Below are positions 52,341-62,098 of a DNA stretch of 64,000 nt, piece after piece; position 1 is the first letter of the stretch; every line of letters begins with the position of its first letter. A model generated the notes under the pieces. The model was not told where the DNA came from, did no database searches, and saw only the letters and a program-made list of their open reading frames with translations. Source of the stretch: Hyphomonas beringensis (lineage in GTDB: Bacteria > Pseudomonadota > Alphaproteobacteria > Caulobacterales > Hyphomonadaceae); contig NZ_AWFF01000043.1 of the NCBI RefSeq assembly GCF_000682755.1, positions 112,421 to 176,420 on the forward strand, read 5' to 3'. A program made the translations under genes and the position numbers.

Positions 52341-52901
52341 TTACTGAAGCTTGGTAATCTTCGTACCTTCAATGCTGAGACCAGCCATCAGGCCTTTCTG
52401 ATTGAAGACGAAGGCATAGGCGTCTTCCTGCAGCGTTGAGGTGGAGAGGTTCTCCGCAACGCCGGCATTCACCAGCACGACCGTCGGGCCAACACCGATT
52501 TCCCAACCATCAGACTCCGACAGGTATTCCACGGCGTCGTCATTCATCAGGAAGACGGCATAGCCATATTGCTGTGCGCCTGCCTGCAGGCCCCACGACC
52601 CGGTCATGGAGTTGTAATAGTCAACCGTCGCGCCATTCTGGATCAGTTCACCCTCTCCATAGGCGCCGCCAATGCCGAGGCCAGCTTTCACCATGGACGG
52701 GAAGACCAGAACCGCTTCGGACTGGTTATAGATCGCGCGGGCGGCGTCATTCTCGCTGACCAGCTTGTTCAGCGCAGCGCGGCTGCTCGCATCGATCTCG
52801 CTGCGGTCAACTTCATCCGGCAGGGTTGTACATGCCGTGGTGAGGGCAGGGGCGCCAACAGCCAGAACGGCGGCGAGAAGGGCAGAACGAAATTTCATCA
52901 T
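52341..52901 (-). CDS. SYLF/YSC84-domain lipoprotein
   Basis: A 186-residue predicted lipoprotein (C24 in LTTAC) with a SYLF/YSC84 lipid-binding domain: SEAVLVFPSMVKAGLGIGG, GLQAGAQQYGYAVFLMNDDA and LVNAGVAENLSTSTLQEDAYAF read in parts. The eukaryotic domain binds phosphoinositides; bacterial proteins of this kind are envelope-located, of unknown role. ATG at 52901 follows GGAG with an 8-base gap. A terminator follows. Confidence 0.88.
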   Translation of the reverse strand: MMKFRSALLAAVLAVGAPALTTACTTLPDEVDRSEIDASSRAALNKLVSENDAARAIYNQSEAVLVFPSMVKAGLGIGGAYGEGELIQNGATVDYYNSMTGSWGLQAGAQQYGYAVFLMNDDAVEYLSESDGWEIGVGPTVVLVNAGVAENLSTSTLQEDAYAFVFNQKGLMAGLSIEGTKITKLQ

Positions 52902-53086
52902 CTGTTGAATCTCCATTTTTGTACCCGTCTTGGCCGAATGGCGGGCGGGTCTCCCCGTTTGCAGGGAAGTGTGTGGGACAACTCCCTGCGCCCTGGAAGG
53001 TTCCCCTGTTTGCGCAGACCGAAGTCACAAAACCTTCCCTCACGGCCATCTGGACGGCGGGCCCGGCTCACGCTAGGTCGCGACGT

Positions 53087-53863
53087 ATGACAGATCGTAT
53101 TTATGTGCTTGAGGGTGTCCGGAATTTCCGGGATTTTGGCGGGTATGCCTCCAGATATGGCGGCCAGGTGAAGCGCGGGCGCCTGTTCCGTTCCGGCCAC
53201 TATGCCGAGGCGACCGAACAGGATCTTGAAGCGCTTCAGGCGCTTGGCATTGCCTTGCAGGCAGATTTGCGCCGCCCGGACGAGCGCGAGCGCAATGTCG
53301 CACGCTGGTCGGCCCCAAAGACGCTGACTCATGATGGCGGGCGCGAACATGAAGCGCCCCATGCGCAATTCCTGAAGCGGGTTGAGGCAGATGCCCAACA
53401 GGCCGATGACTGGATGAATGACTATTACGCCGCCGCGCCATTCAAGCCGCACCATGCCGAGCTGTTCACCAGCTGGTTCCACAGCCTCGCTGAGCTGGAC
53501 GGGCAGGCCGCCGGTCTCGTCAATTGCGCGGCCGGGAAGGACCGGACAGGCATTCTCTGCGCGCTGACCCATCATGTGCTGGGCGTTGAGGAATCAGACC
53601 TACGCGCCGATTATGAGCTGACCAACACGGCCGTGAACATTGACGAGTTCCTGCCTCTGGCCGCTGCGCACTTCAATGAGCAGGTCGGCAAGGTCTATGA
53701 GCCGGAAGTCTTCCGGCCCTTCCTGGGCGTGCGCCTGCGTTATCTCGATACGGCCTTCAACAAGATCCAGGACCGTCATGGCAGCATTAATGCCTATCTG
53801 ACGGACGTGCTGGGCGTGGATGAGGCCTTGCAGGAAAAACTGCGCACGCGCCTGATCGGCTAA
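53087..53863 (+). CDS. Tyrosine-protein phosphatase-like (PTP/DSP) family protein
   Basis: A 258-residue protein of the bacterial LipA/MptpB-like phosphatase family. It opens GVRNFRDFGGYAS, has SGHYAEAT and DLRRPDERE, and the active-site loop NCAAGKDRTG with C147 and R153 (C-x5-R). The K and D after the cysteine (AGKDR) fit enzymes that act on phosphotyrosine, phosphoserine and phosphoinositides. ATG at 53087; upstream extensions to 52919 have no protein-like pattern. Substrate in vivo unknown. Confidence 0.9.
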   Translation: MTDRIYVLEGVRNFRDFGGYASRYGGQVKRGRLFRSGHYAEATEQDLEALQALGIALQADLRRPDERERNVARWSAPKTLTHDGGREHEAPHAQFLKRVEADAQQADDWMNDYYAAAPFKPHHAELFTSWFHSLAELDGQAAGLVNCAAGKDRTGILCALTHHVLGVEESDLRADYELTNTAVNIDEFLPLAAAHFNEQVGKVYEPEVFRPFLGVRLRYLDTAFNKIQDRHGSINAYLTDVLGVDEALQEKLRTRLIG

Positions 53864-53949
53864 CCGGCTGGCAGGGCGGGAGAGATCCCCCCAGATTCGA
53901 CACCCGCCCCATTGCCGCCGAGCCCCATGAGTCGCTAAAGTCCCGCCCA

Positions 53950-55650
53950 ATGAGCGATTCCGAACTCCCCGAAGAACGCGACGACCAGACCTTCTCGATG
54001 TTCGGGGAGGATGAGGCTCCGAAATCGGATGCCTATCAGGTGCTTGCGCGCAAATATCGTCCGCGCCGCTTTGAGGATCTGATTGGTCAGGAGGCCATGG
54101 TCCGCACGCTTTCCAATGCGTTCGAGACAGGCCGTGTGGCGCATGCCTTCATGCTGACCGGCGTACGCGGTGTGGGCAAGACGACCACGGCCCGCCTGCT
54201 GGCCCGCGCGCTGAACTATCAGTCAGACGATCATGATGGCCCATCCATCCGCCTCGACCCGAAGGGGGAGCATTGCGACGCCATCATGTCTAGCCGCCAC
54301 CCGGATGTGCTGGAGCTGGACGCCGCCAGCCGCACAGGCGTTGCCGATATGCGAGACCTGCTGGACGGGGCCCGCTATGCGCCGGTCTCGGCCCGCCACA
54401 AGGTCTACATCATTGACGAGGTTCACATGCTCTCCACGGCGGCGTTCAACGCGCTGCTGAAGACGCTGGAAGAGCCGCCCCCGCATGTGAAGTTCATCTT
54501 CGCGACAACCGAAATCCGCAAGGTGCCGATCACGGTGCTGTCGCGCTGTCAGCGCTTTGACCTGAAGCGTCTGGATGCCGTCGAACTGGCGAAACATCTG
54601 GGCCGGGTGGCGAAGAATGAAGGCGCGATGGTATCCGAAGAGGGCCTCGCGCTGATCGCTCGCGCCGCCGAAGGTTCTGTCCGCGACGGGCTGTCGATCC
54701 TCGATCAGGCGATCGTGCAGACCATGGATGGCGAGGAAGTCACCGGCGCAGCCGTGCGGGACATGCTGGGCCTGGGAGACCGGGCGCGCCTGCTGGATGC
54801 GTTCGAGCAGGCGATCTCCGGCAAGGCCGCTGAGGCGCTGGCCGAGGTGAAGGACCAGGTTCATGCGGGGGCCGACCCCGCCGTGATCCTGAAGGATCTG
54901 ATGGATGTCTGCGCCGATGTATCCGTTGCGCAGGCGACAGGCGGGGACTTCCAGTCTGCCGGCCCGGCCGAATGGACTGAGCGCACGCTGGCCATGGCGC
55001 AGAAGCTGACCGCCGCGCAGGCCGCGCGGTACTGGCAGATCCTGCTGTCTGGCTTCAATGACCTTCAGACCGCGCCGGACACGGCGACAGCCCTGAACAT
55101 GATCATCCTGCGCCTGTCGGCTGCGGCGAACCTTCCGTCACCGGAAGAAGCCGCGCGGATGATTGCCGAAAAAGGCGCTTCGCCGGGAAAGTCTGAACAA
55201 CACGGAATGGCCCCGTCTCCCGCCGGCGGGCTGGAAAGCTTTGCCGAAATTGTCGCCTATCTGGGCGAATTGCGCGAAGTGAATTTGCAGGTGGAGCTGG
55301 AGCGGTATGTGCGGCCGGGGCCCGTGCGCTATGGCTATTTCTCCTGCCAGCTTGAAGATTCCGCGCCGGGGGATGTGCTGGCCCGCCTCAAGGGCTTTCT
55401 GGAACGCGAGTCCGGCGAAGACTGGGTGGTCGAGCAGATCCGGACCGGCGCAGAGACAATGCGGCAGACAGAAATCCGAACCCGCGAAGAGAAATTTGCC
55501 TCTGCAGCGGAGCATCCCGCTGTCGCGGATGCCTTGAAGAGTATTCCCGGCATTACCATTGTCGATGTGACAGAGCCCGCGGACGCGCCTGAACAGGATG
55601 GCGCGGATGGCGATAATGTCATAGATTTGAACTCCAGACGTACGGCCTGA
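53950..55650 (+). CDS. dnaX: DNA polymerase III gamma/tau subunit
   Basis: A 566-residue clamp-loader ATPase. Walker A is GVRGVGKTTT (K77), Walker B is in IIDEVHML, sensor 1 is in FIFATTEIRKVP and the SRC motif is in LSRCQRFDL. The C-terminal region (about 380-560) is the tau part that contacts the polymerase and helicase. The zinc module of E. coli DnaX (four Cys) is reduced to a single Cys (GEHCDAI), as in other alphaproteobacteria as I recall. It is followed by ybaB after 16 bases. Confidence 0.96.
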   Translation: MSDSELPEERDDQTFSMFGEDEAPKSDAYQVLARKYRPRRFEDLIGQEAMVRTLSNAFETGRVAHAFMLTGVRGVGKTTTARLLARALNYQSDDHDGPSIRLDPKGEHCDAIMSSRHPDVLELDAASRTGVADMRDLLDGARYAPVSARHKVYIIDEVHMLSTAAFNALLKTLEEPPPHVKFIFATTEIRKVPITVLSRCQRFDLKRLDAVELAKHLGRVAKNEGAMVSEEGLALIARAAEGSVRDGLSILDQAIVQTMDGEEVTGAAVRDMLGLGDRARLLDAFEQAISGKAAEALAEVKDQVHAGADPAVILKDLMDVCADVSVAQATGGDFQSAGPAEWTERTLAMAQKLTAAQAARYWQILLSGFNDLQTAPDTATALNMIILRLSAAANLPSPEEAARMIAEKGASPGKSEQHGMAPSPAGGLESFAEIVAYLGELREVNLQVELERYVRPGPVRYGYFSCQLEDSAPGDVLARLKGFLERESGEDWVVEQIRTGAETMRQTEIRTREEKFASAAEHPAVADALKSIPGITIVDVTEPADAPEQDGADGDNVIDLNSRRTA

Positions 55651-55666
55651 AGGAGGCCCGCTTCCC

Positions 55667-55993
55667 ATGAAAGACCTCGGCAAGATCATGCAACAGGCCC
55701 AGCAGATGCAGGCCAAGATGCAGGAAGCGCAGGAAAAGATCGAAGCCACAGAGGCCGAAGGTGTGGCCGGGGCAGGGCTGGTCAGCGTGACGCTGAAGGG
55801 CAAGGGCGATCTTGTGTCTGTGCGGATTGACCCCACCCTGATGAATGATGACGCCGAAATTCTGGAAGACCTGATCAAGGCGGCCCATTCCGACGCGCGC
55901 AAGCGTCTGGACGAGGCCATGGAAAAGGCCATGAAGGATGCCACTCAAGGCCTTGGCGGCGGCATGCTGCCCGGCTTCAAGATGCCGTTCTAG
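55667..55993 (+). CDS. ybaB: YbaB/EbfC-family nucleoid-associated protein
   Basis: A 108-residue protein of the YbaB/EbfC family, a small dimeric DNA-binding protein. The Gln/Met-rich first helix (IMQQAQQMQAKMQEAQEKI) and the strand segment GLVSVTLKGKGDLVSVRID are characteristic, with MLPGFKMPF at the end. It follows dnaX, the common arrangement, but the usual third gene recR is absent here; a glycosyltransferase converges on it instead. ATG follows AGGAGGCCCGC. Confidence 0.95.
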   Translation: MKDLGKIMQQAQQMQAKMQEAQEKIEATEAEGVAGAGLVSVTLKGKGDLVSVRIDPTLMNDDAEILEDLIKAAHSDARKRLDEAMEKAMKDATQGLGGGMLPGFKMPF

Positions 55994-55999
55994 GGCGCG

Positions 56000-56965
56000 C
56001 TAATAAAGCTCAGGCTCTGCCTTGCTGGACGTGGATGCCAGCACGCCGCGATGGAACATTCCACGCATGAGCCAGAAATTGCGCTTTTCCTCTGACCAGA
56101 TGAACAGGCCGGCCATGATGTAGCACAGGCCGATCTTGGCCATGGCGCCCATGGCCGCCAGCGTGAGTGTCACCGCATTGCGTGTGGTCAGCGAGTGATA
56201 GCCATAGCTCATCCCGGAACGGAATTTCCGGTTGCTGATCCATTTCAAATTCATCCGGTTCGGGTCTACCTTCTCGTAGACGACCGCCGCTTCGGTGACG
56301 TCCAGCTTGGCGCCATTGAACCACAGGCGAAAGAAGAATTCGGTGTCCTCTCCGCCGGTCTTGCCCTTTTCCAGCAGGAAGCGCTGGCCCCGGACAAGGG
56401 ATGAGCTGGCCCGCAGAAGGGCGTTGCAGGTATGGCCGGTCTGCACCACGCCGCCGCGACGCTGGGGGATGTTGGAATGGTAATCCTGATTGCGCATCCA
56501 GACAGGCGCGTCTTCCGGATAGACGGCCATGGCCGGACCAAACACGGCGTCCAGCTTTTTCAGACGGGCGGCCTGAAGCAGGGAGGCGAGCCAGTCCGGT
56601 TCGGCCTCTTCATCATCGTCGATGAAGGCGATCCATTCTGCCTTGGCCTCTTCCAGCCCGGCATTGCGGGCGATGGAGATATTGTTGGCTGGCGCGTGAA
56701 TATAGGTGACCGGCATGGACAGGGTATTCGCCACGCGCTCGACGAGGTCTCTGGCAGAGGGTGTCTCGTCATTATCGATCACAATGGCGCGGGCCGTGAC
56801 CCCGGTGGGCAGCTTTTGCGCGTCCAGAGAGCGCAGCGTCGCCTCAATTGAGGGGCGGCGATAGGTGCATACGCAGATATCGATCGTCACTTCGGCAACC
56901 TCGCATGGGGGAGTCTGGACAGCTGGCATCATGCCAGACGGGTGAGCAAATCCCATGCCATGCAT
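56000..56965 (-). CDS. Family 2 glycosyltransferase
   Basis: A 321-residue GT-A fold glycosyltransferase. The first strand is ICVCTYRRPSIEATLRSL, the donor-binding region holds VIDNDETPS, and FIDDDEEAEPDW carries the DxD-type metal site. ED in GGEDTEFFFRL is the likely acceptor-base region. A hydrophobic C-terminal stretch (about 270-290) may attach it to the membrane. The start is uncertain: ATGs at 56965, 56956 and 56932 are in frame and none has a clear ribosome site. Sugar and acceptor unknown. Confidence 0.82.
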   Translation of the reverse strand: MHGMGFAHPSGMMPAVQTPPCEVAEVTIDICVCTYRRPSIEATLRSLDAQKLPTGVTARAIVIDNDETPSARDLVERVANTLSMPVTYIHAPANNISIARNAGLEEAKAEWIAFIDDDEEAEPDWLASLLQAARLKKLDAVFGPAMAVYPEDAPVWMRNQDYHSNIPQRRGGVVQTGHTCNALLRASSSLVRGQRFLLEKGKTGGEDTEFFFRLWFNGAKLDVTEAAVVYEKVDPNRMNLKWISNRKFRSGMSYGYHSLTTRNAVTLTLAAMGAMAKIGLCYIMAGLFIWSEEKRNFWLMRGMFHRGVLASTSSKAEPELY

Positions 56966-56992
56966 GCGTGATTCCGCACGGCAAAAACAGTG

Positions 56993-57619
56993 TCAGCTTT
57001 CTGTATCCAGCTTCAACGGGCCTAGAAGCTCAAGAATTAAGCGTTTCGCGGCCTTGGCGTCGCGCGGGTCCACGCCTGTGACCTCATATGTCCAGACGGC
57101 TTCCCCGGTGGTGCGGTCATACAGGGTGAGGCGGGCGGTCTGTTCCACGCCGTCCGGGCCGGGGACGCCGCCAAAGATGACGCCCAGGCTGCCTTGAACC
57201 AGCCGGCTGGCAGAGCTTTCGACATCGGCTTTTGCCACGATCAGCGCCACCAGATCGCTGGGGCTGGTCTGGTCTCTCGTGATGTCCGGCGCAATCGGCC
57301 CTGATGTTTCGGCGGCGGAGGCGAGCCTTTCGGCCTCTGCCTCGCCTGCGTCTGAATACGCCGTCCGGGCCTCTCCAACCGCGTCTTGCAAGGCATCGGC
57401 AAGGTTAATGGCGGCGGTTTCGGACCAGTCCGCACGGGGCTCGCGCAGGCCGGATGCGGTAACCAAAGTGATCTCCGCCAAGGGGGGCAGGTAGAGCACG
57501 CTGCCCTCTGGGGGCGGGGCCAGATCGGCCTTGCCCCTGCCGCTGGGGGAAGAGGCGCAGCCCGCCATCAGCAGGCACAGTGTCAGAGCCGTCAGAACAC
57601 GTTTACCAAAGCGCGCCAT
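56993..57619 (-). CDS. Putative lipoprotein, unknown family
   Basis: A 208-residue protein with a lipoprotein signal (lipobox MAGC, C21). The mature part begins with a Pro-rich stretch and contains a central region with many Ala/Glu residues and a C-terminal beta region (TARLTLYDRTTGEAVWTYEV) ending in a helix. The strand pair resembles DUF799/CsgG-like or TolB-like envelope proteins only vaguely, so no family is claimed. It lies 27 bases before the glycosyltransferase gene and may be cotranscribed. Confidence 0.65.
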   Translation of the reverse strand: MARFGKRVLTALTLCLLMAGCASSPSGRGKADLAPPPEGSVLYLPPLAEITLVTASGLREPRADWSETAAINLADALQDAVGEARTAYSDAGEAEAERLASAAETSGPIAPDITRDQTSPSDLVALIVAKADVESSASRLVQGSLGVIFGGVPGPDGVEQTARLTLYDRTTGEAVWTYEVTGVDPRDAKAAKRLILELLGPLKLDTES

Positions 57620-57754
57620 GGATCATTCCCCCTCAGAAGCCCGATTGCGACAGGGCGCGATCGCCGCCGTGAAGTCAAGCGACCGGTCGATGCTGCATGG
57701 ACAGGCCTGCTTGTTCCTTATATGTTCTGAGAAGAATCGTGCAAGGATGCATCC

Positions 57755-59098
57755 ATGGATCCGATCATCATTATTGGCGGTGCGGGCTTTGATGTCGTGC
57801 ACCTTGTTTTGTTTGTGCTTGTGCTGGCCCTTGCCGGCACGGCCTGGTGGCTGTCCAGCCAGAGCAGCGCGAAGGCAGAGCGCTACCGGCTGGACTATGA
57901 ACGCACCAGCGATGATCTGGACGAAGCAAAGCAGCGCATCCGCACGCTGGAAGACGTCGCCCGCAAAGCCGAGCTGGAACTGGCCGAAGCCAGGGCCCGC
58001 AGCGCCGAGGATGAGCGCAAATTCGGGGAGATGGCGCAGGGCGTGTTACAGCGTGCGAATGCGCAATTCCTGCAGCTGGCGAATGAGACCTTCGAGAAGC
58101 ACAAGGAAGGCGCGCAGGGCCATCTGAAGGAGCTGATCAAGCCAATTGGCGAGAATTTCGAGGCCTTCAAGAAGCGCGTCGACGAGATCGAGAAAGTCCG
58201 CACCGAAGACAAATCTGCCATTCAGGAGCAGGTGAAGGCGATCCATGAGAGCCTGAAGCTGAACACATCCGAAACCGGCAAGCTGGTTAGCGCGCTGACG
58301 GCGCCGAAGGGCGGCGGCCGCTGGGGCGAGATGACCCTGCGCAATGTGATGGAGCAGGCCGGCCTGTCCGCGCATTGCGACTTTTCCGAACAGGTGCACG
58401 ATGCGACAGAGCAGGGGCGCCAGCGCCCCGACGCCGTGATCCACCTGCCGGGCGGACGGCAGATCGTCGTCGATTCCAAGGTCTCGCTCGCCTCCTACAT
58501 GGCAGCGGTGAATGCCGAAGACCCCGCCGAGCGCGCAACCCACCTGAAGGCCCATGCCGCCAGTGTGCAGCGCCATGTGAACGCGTTGGCCTCAAAGGAC
58601 TATCAGTCCAATCTGGGCGGGCGGTTTGACTATATCGCCATGTTCATTCCGGGGGAGAATTTCTTTGCTGCCGCGCTGGAGCATTCACCGGATTTGATCG
58701 AGAAGGCGATGAGCCGTCAGGTGATCGTGACGACGCCAACCACGCTGATCGCCCTGGCGCGCACCGTGGCGCATCTGTGGCGCCAGCATGAGATGAACGA
58801 AAACGCCATGGCGGCGGCAGAATTGGGCGCAGACCTCTACAGCCGTATGGGCGTCATGCTCGGGCATATCGAGAAGCTGGGCAAATCGCTGAATGGATCG
58901 GTGGACCACTACAACTCCATGATGGGGTCTTTCGACAAGCGCGTCCTGCCGACGCTGCGCAAGTTCGAGGACATGAAGATCGCCCCGCCAAACAAGGCCC
59001 CGGCTGAGCCGAAACAGATTGAGGCGCGCGCAAATGTGCCTGAAAACACTGGTGAGTTGGACTTTGGCACGACCGGCAAGACCCTTCCGGTTGAGTGA
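57755..59098 (+). CDS. rmuC: DNA recombination protein RmuC
   Basis: A 447-residue protein: an N-terminal membrane helix (about 8-30), a coiled coil (about 35-160) and the RmuC nuclease-like domain (about 175-390). The family motif [19 protein letters not shown] and [14 protein letters not shown] (D and K of a PD-(D/E)xK-like site) are present. RmuC limits inversions at short inverted repeats. The C-terminus is a Pro/Ala-rich tail. ATG at 57755 follows a short divergent region with the lipoprotein. Confidence 0.93.
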   Translation: MDPIIIIGGAGFDVVHLVLFVLVLALAGTAWWLSSQSSAKAERYRLDYERTSDDLDEAKQRIRTLEDVARKAELELAEARARSAEDERKFGEMAQGVLQRANAQFLQLANETFEKHKEGAQGHLKELIKPIGENFEAFKKRVDEIEKVRTEDKSAIQEQVKAIHESLKLNTSETGKLVSALTAPKGGGRWGEMTLRNVMEQAGLSAHCDFSEQVHDATEQGRQRPDAVIHLPGGRQIVVDSKVSLASYMAAVNAEDPAERATHLKAHAASVQRHVNALASKDYQSNLGGRFDYIAMFIPGENFFAAALEHSPDLIEKAMSRQVIVTTPTTLIALARTVAHLWRQHEMNENAMAAAELGADLYSRMGVMLGHIEKLGKSLNGSVDHYNSMMGSFDKRVLPTLRKFEDMKIAPPNKAPAEPKQIEARANVPENTGELDFGTTGKTLPVE

Positions 59099-59142
59099 GC
59101 GCAAGAGTTGACCAAAGCCCCTGCGATGCATATCTGAGACTT

Positions 59143-59673
59143 ATGGCTATCAGAGAAATCCTCACCGTTCCGGACCCGCGTCTCAAGGAAGTGTCGAAGC
59201 CCGTCGAGGGCGGCGTTACTGATGAGATCCGCGCGCTCATGGATGACATGCTGGAAACCATGTACGACGCGCCGGGCATTGGCCTGGCCGCGATCCAGAT
59301 TGGCGTGCCGCTGCGCGTCATCGTCATGGACCTCGCCAAGGAAGGCGAGGAGCCCCAGCCGCGCTATTTCGTGAACCCGGAAATCGTTGAAACGGTTGAA
59401 GAAACCCAGCCCTATGAAGAGGGCTGCCTGTCTGTACCGGACATTTTCGACGAGGTGGAGCGCCCCGAAAAATGCCTGATCCGCTATCTCGACTATGATG
59501 GTTTCAAGGTTGAGGAATGGGCGGAAGACCTCTACGCGGTCTGCATCCAGCATGAGATGGACCATCTCGAAGGCACGCTGTTCATCGACTATCTGTCCCG
59601 CCTCAAGCGCCAACGCGCGGTCGACAAGGTGAAGAAAGCCAAGCTGCGCGCGATGCGTGAAAACGCCGCCTGA
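59143..59673 (+). CDS. def: Peptide deformylase
   Basis: A 176-residue metalloenzyme that removes the formyl group from nascent proteins. Motif 1 is [10 protein letters not shown] (45-54), motif 2 EGCLS with metal ligand C95, motif 3 QHEMDHLEG with H137 and H141 and catalytic E138. ATG at 59143 begins MAIREIL, as in most Def proteins. First gene of a tight run with the small ORF, fmt, a GNAT gene and truA. Confidence 0.97.
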   Translation: MAIREILTVPDPRLKEVSKPVEGGVTDEIRALMDDMLETMYDAPGIGLAAIQIGVPLRVIVMDLAKEGEEPQPRYFVNPEIVETVEETQPYEEGCLSVPDIFDEVERPEKCLIRYLDYDGFKVEEWAEDLYAVCIQHEMDHLEGTLFIDYLSRLKRQRAVDKVKKAKLRAMRENAA

Positions 59674-59678
59674 GCCTG

Positions 59679-59840
59679 ATGGTTCGTCGTTGGTCCTCTG
59701 TCCGCGCGGCACTGATCTTATGCCTGATTACCGGCAGTGTCTGGGGGGTGGGCCAGGTGCGCCTCCACCAGAAGGCCGGTGTATGTCTTGACCGTGGCGG
59801 CGCATGGGATCATGACGCCCACAAATGTCTGACCAAGTAA
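59679..59840 (+). CDS. Small membrane/exported protein between def and fmt
   Basis: A 53-codon frame begins 5 bases after the def stop and ends at TAA 59840, overlapping the fmt start by 16 bases in another frame. The translation starts [20 protein letters not shown], i.e. a positive start and one hydrophobic helix, and ends with a short cysteine pair module ([19 protein letters not shown]). The C-x-D-x-G-G-x-W...C pattern recurs in short exported alphaproteobacterial proteins, which supports a real gene. Position in the operon supports expression. Function unknown. Confidence 0.65.
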   Translation: MVRRWSSVRAALILCLITGSVWGVGQVRLHQKAGVCLDRGGAWDHDAHKCLTK

Positions 59841-60790
59841 CAACACCTCTCCGCATCGCCTTTATGGGAAGCCCCGACATTGCCGTCGGCGTGCTGAAGG
59901 CCCTGATCGAGGCCGGGCACGAGATTGCCTGCGTCTATTCCCAGCCGCCGCGCCCGGCCGGCCGGGGCAAGAAGCTGACCCCGACGCCTGTCCATGCCTA
60001 TGCCGAAACGCAGGGCATAGAGGTGCGCACCCCGAAAAGCCTGAAGAAAGCGCCGGAGCAGGAGGCCTTTGCGGCGCTTGATCTGGATGCCGCCGTGGTC
60101 GTCGCCTATGGCCTGATCCTGCCGCAGGCGGTGCTGGATGCGCCGCGCCTTGGTTGTCTCAACATGCATGCCTCCATCCTGCCGCGCTGGCGGGGCGCGG
60201 CGCCGATCCAGCGGGCGATCATGGCGGGCGATGATGAGACCGGCGTCGATGCGATGATGATGGAAGCCGGGCTTGATACCGGGCCGGTCATTGCCTCTTC
60301 ACGCACGCCGATCACCGAAGACGACACAGCGGGCAGCCTGCATGACCGGCTGGCAGAGCTGGCGGCGGAGTTGGCGCCGCGCGCGCTGGCAGGGCTCGCC
60401 GATGGCAGCCTGACCCCCGCCGCGCAGGCGGAAGAGGGGATGACCTATGCCGCAAAGCTTGGCCCGGATGACCAGCGCGTTGATTGGACGAAACCGGCGC
60501 GGCAGGTCGATTGCCATATCCGCGGCCTGTCTCCCTTTCCGGGGGCCTGGTGCCAATGGACGCCGCCCGGCGAAGAGATGCCGGTGCGCCTGAAACTGCT
60601 GATGAGCCGTCGGTCAGGCCGCGAAACCTCCGCGCCTGCAGGCATGGTGCTGGACGACAATCTTCTGGTTGCTTGCGGAGATGGCGGCGCTGTGCGTATC
60701 CTGCGCCTGCAAAAGCCCGGGGGCAAACCTATGGACGCAGACCAGTTCCTGAGAGGGCAGGCCATTGCTCCGGATACGGTGCTTGACTGA
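59825..60790 (+). CDS. fmt: Methionyl-tRNA formyltransferase
   Basis: A 321-residue enzyme that formylates initiator Met-tRNA. The formyltransferase core shows [20 protein letters not shown] at the start, [22 protein letters not shown], the active-site N-H pair in [17 protein letters not shown] and the downstream D in [16 protein letters not shown]. The C-terminal OB-fold domain runs from about residue 205. Paired with def as usual. It overlaps the small ORF upstream and the GNAT gene by one base. Confidence 0.96.
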   Translation: MSDQVTTPLRIAFMGSPDIAVGVLKALIEAGHEIACVYSQPPRPAGRGKKLTPTPVHAYAETQGIEVRTPKSLKKAPEQEAFAALDLDAAVVVAYGLILPQAVLDAPRLGCLNMHASILPRWRGAAPIQRAIMAGDDETGVDAMMMEAGLDTGPVIASSRTPITEDDTAGSLHDRLAELAAELAPRALAGLADGSLTPAAQAEEGMTYAAKLGPDDQRVDWTKPARQVDCHIRGLSPFPGAWCQWTPPGEEMPVRLKLLMSRRSGRETSAPAGMVLDDNLLVACGDGGAVRILRLQKPGGKPMDADQFLRGQAIAPDTVLD

Positions 60791-61272
60791 TGAGCTTCTG
60801 GATCCGCCCCGCGCATGAAGAAGACCTGGAAGAGATTGTCGCCCTGAACGATCTGGCCTTTGGCGGCAAGGCGGAAGGCCGCATCGTGCGCAAGCTGGCG
60901 AAAAGCGGGGAGAGCGTGCTGTCTCTGGTGGCGAGTGATGATGCCGGCATTGTCGGCCATATCCAGTTTTTCCGCATAGATGTTGAGGGCGCGCCTGCCG
61001 TGGGCCTTGGCCCGATGTCTGTGCATCCGGACTTTCAGAATACAGGCATTGGCAGCGGCCTGATCCAGATGGGCCTGATGGCGCTGGAGGGTGCGGGCGA
61101 AAGCCTGGTCTTCGTGCTGGGCCATCCGGAATACTATCCCCGCTTCGGATTTTCCGCCGAGGAGGCCGCGCCTTATCAGGCCGATTGGTCCGGCGAAGCC
61201 TTCATGGCGCTGCAGCTCAGCGATGAGGCACCCGCATCCGGGCGGTTGACCTATCCGGCTGCCTTTGGCTAG
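60790..61272 (+). CDS. GNAT-family N-acetyltransferase
   Basis: A 160-residue GNAT protein of the YhbS-like group: IRPAHEEDLEEIVALNDLAF at the start, the acetyl-CoA loop VHPDFQNTGIGSGLIQMG, and the characteristic VLGHPEYYPRFGF near the end. It begins in a one-base overlap with fmt and lies 10 bases before truA, so it is part of the def-fmt-truA operon. Acceptor unknown. Confidence 0.9.
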   Translation: MSFWIRPAHEEDLEEIVALNDLAFGGKAEGRIVRKLAKSGESVLSLVASDDAGIVGHIQFFRIDVEGAPAVGLGPMSVHPDFQNTGIGSGLIQMGLMALEGAGESLVFVLGHPEYYPRFGFSAEEAAPYQADWSGEAFMALQLSDEAPASGRLTYPAAFG

Positions 61273-61282
61273 GGCACGCGCG

Positions 61283-62029
61283 ATGCCTCGCTACAGACTC
61301 CTCATTGAATATCATGGCGGCCCGTTCCAGGGCTGGCAGAAGCTGCCGGATGTGCCGACGGTGCAAGGCGCGCTGGAAGAGGCGGCTGCGAAGCTGGATG
61401 GCGCGCCGGTCGATATCTATGGCGCGGGCCGTACCGATAGCGGCGTCCATGCGACCGGTCAGGTGGCGCATATGGATTTGCGCATCGATCGCCGCGACAA
61501 GGTGGCCGATGCCATGAACTTCCATTTGCGCCCGCACCCGATTGCCGTGCTGAAGGCAGAGCGCGTGGCGGACGATTTCCATGCGCGCTTCAATGCCACA
61601 CAGCGGCATTACCGCTATATCGTCATCAATCGCCGGGCGGATCTCAGCCTTGACCGGGGGCTGGCCTGGCGGGTGCCGTCGAAGCTGGATGCAGACGCCA
61701 TGCATGCGGCGGCACAGGCCTTTGTCGGCACGCATGATTTCTCCACCTTTCGCGATACCGATTGCCAGGCGTTGACGCCGGTGAAGACTCTGAAAGAGTT
61801 CACCGTCTCGCGCTATGGAGAGCGGGTGGAATTCACCTGCCGGGCGCAGAGCTTCATCCACCGTCAGGTGCGCTCCATGGTGGGCAGTCTGGTCGATGTA
61901 GGCCGGGGCCGCCAGCCGGTCGGCTGGATTGCCGATATTCTGGCGCAGGCTGACCGGTCTGCGTGCGGACCGGTCGCGCCCGCTGAAGGGTTGTACCTGG
62001 AAAAGGTCGATTACGCCGCTGACAGCTGA
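61283..62029 (+). CDS. truA: tRNA pseudouridine(38-40) synthase
   Basis: A 248-residue enzyme that makes pseudouridine at positions 38-40 of the tRNA anticodon arm. The catalytic aspartate is D52 in GAGRTDSGVHATGQV, and the family motifs FHARFNATQRHYRYIV and SFIHRQVRSMVGSLVDVGRG follow. ATG at 61283 begins MPRYRLLIEYHG; an upstream TTG-start extension adds six atypical residues. Last gene of the def operon. Confidence 0.96.
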   Translation: MPRYRLLIEYHGGPFQGWQKLPDVPTVQGALEEAAAKLDGAPVDIYGAGRTDSGVHATGQVAHMDLRIDRRDKVADAMNFHLRPHPIAVLKAERVADDFHARFNATQRHYRYIVINRRADLSLDRGLAWRVPSKLDADAMHAAAQAFVGTHDFSTFRDTDCQALTPVKTLKEFTVSRYGERVEFTCRAQSFIHRQVRSMVGSLVDVGRGRQPVGWIADILAQADRSACGPVAPAEGLYLEKVDYAADS

Positions 62030-62098
62030 CGCGAAGTCAGTCTGTGCAGCGCCGGGCTTCCGGATTAGCCTTCCTGACAAAACAACAGGGAGCGAAAC

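Noticed and set aside
53950..55650. Loss of the DnaX zinc cysteines considered as gene damage
   Set aside because: All ATPase motifs are intact and I recall the same change in other alphaproteobacterial DnaX proteins.
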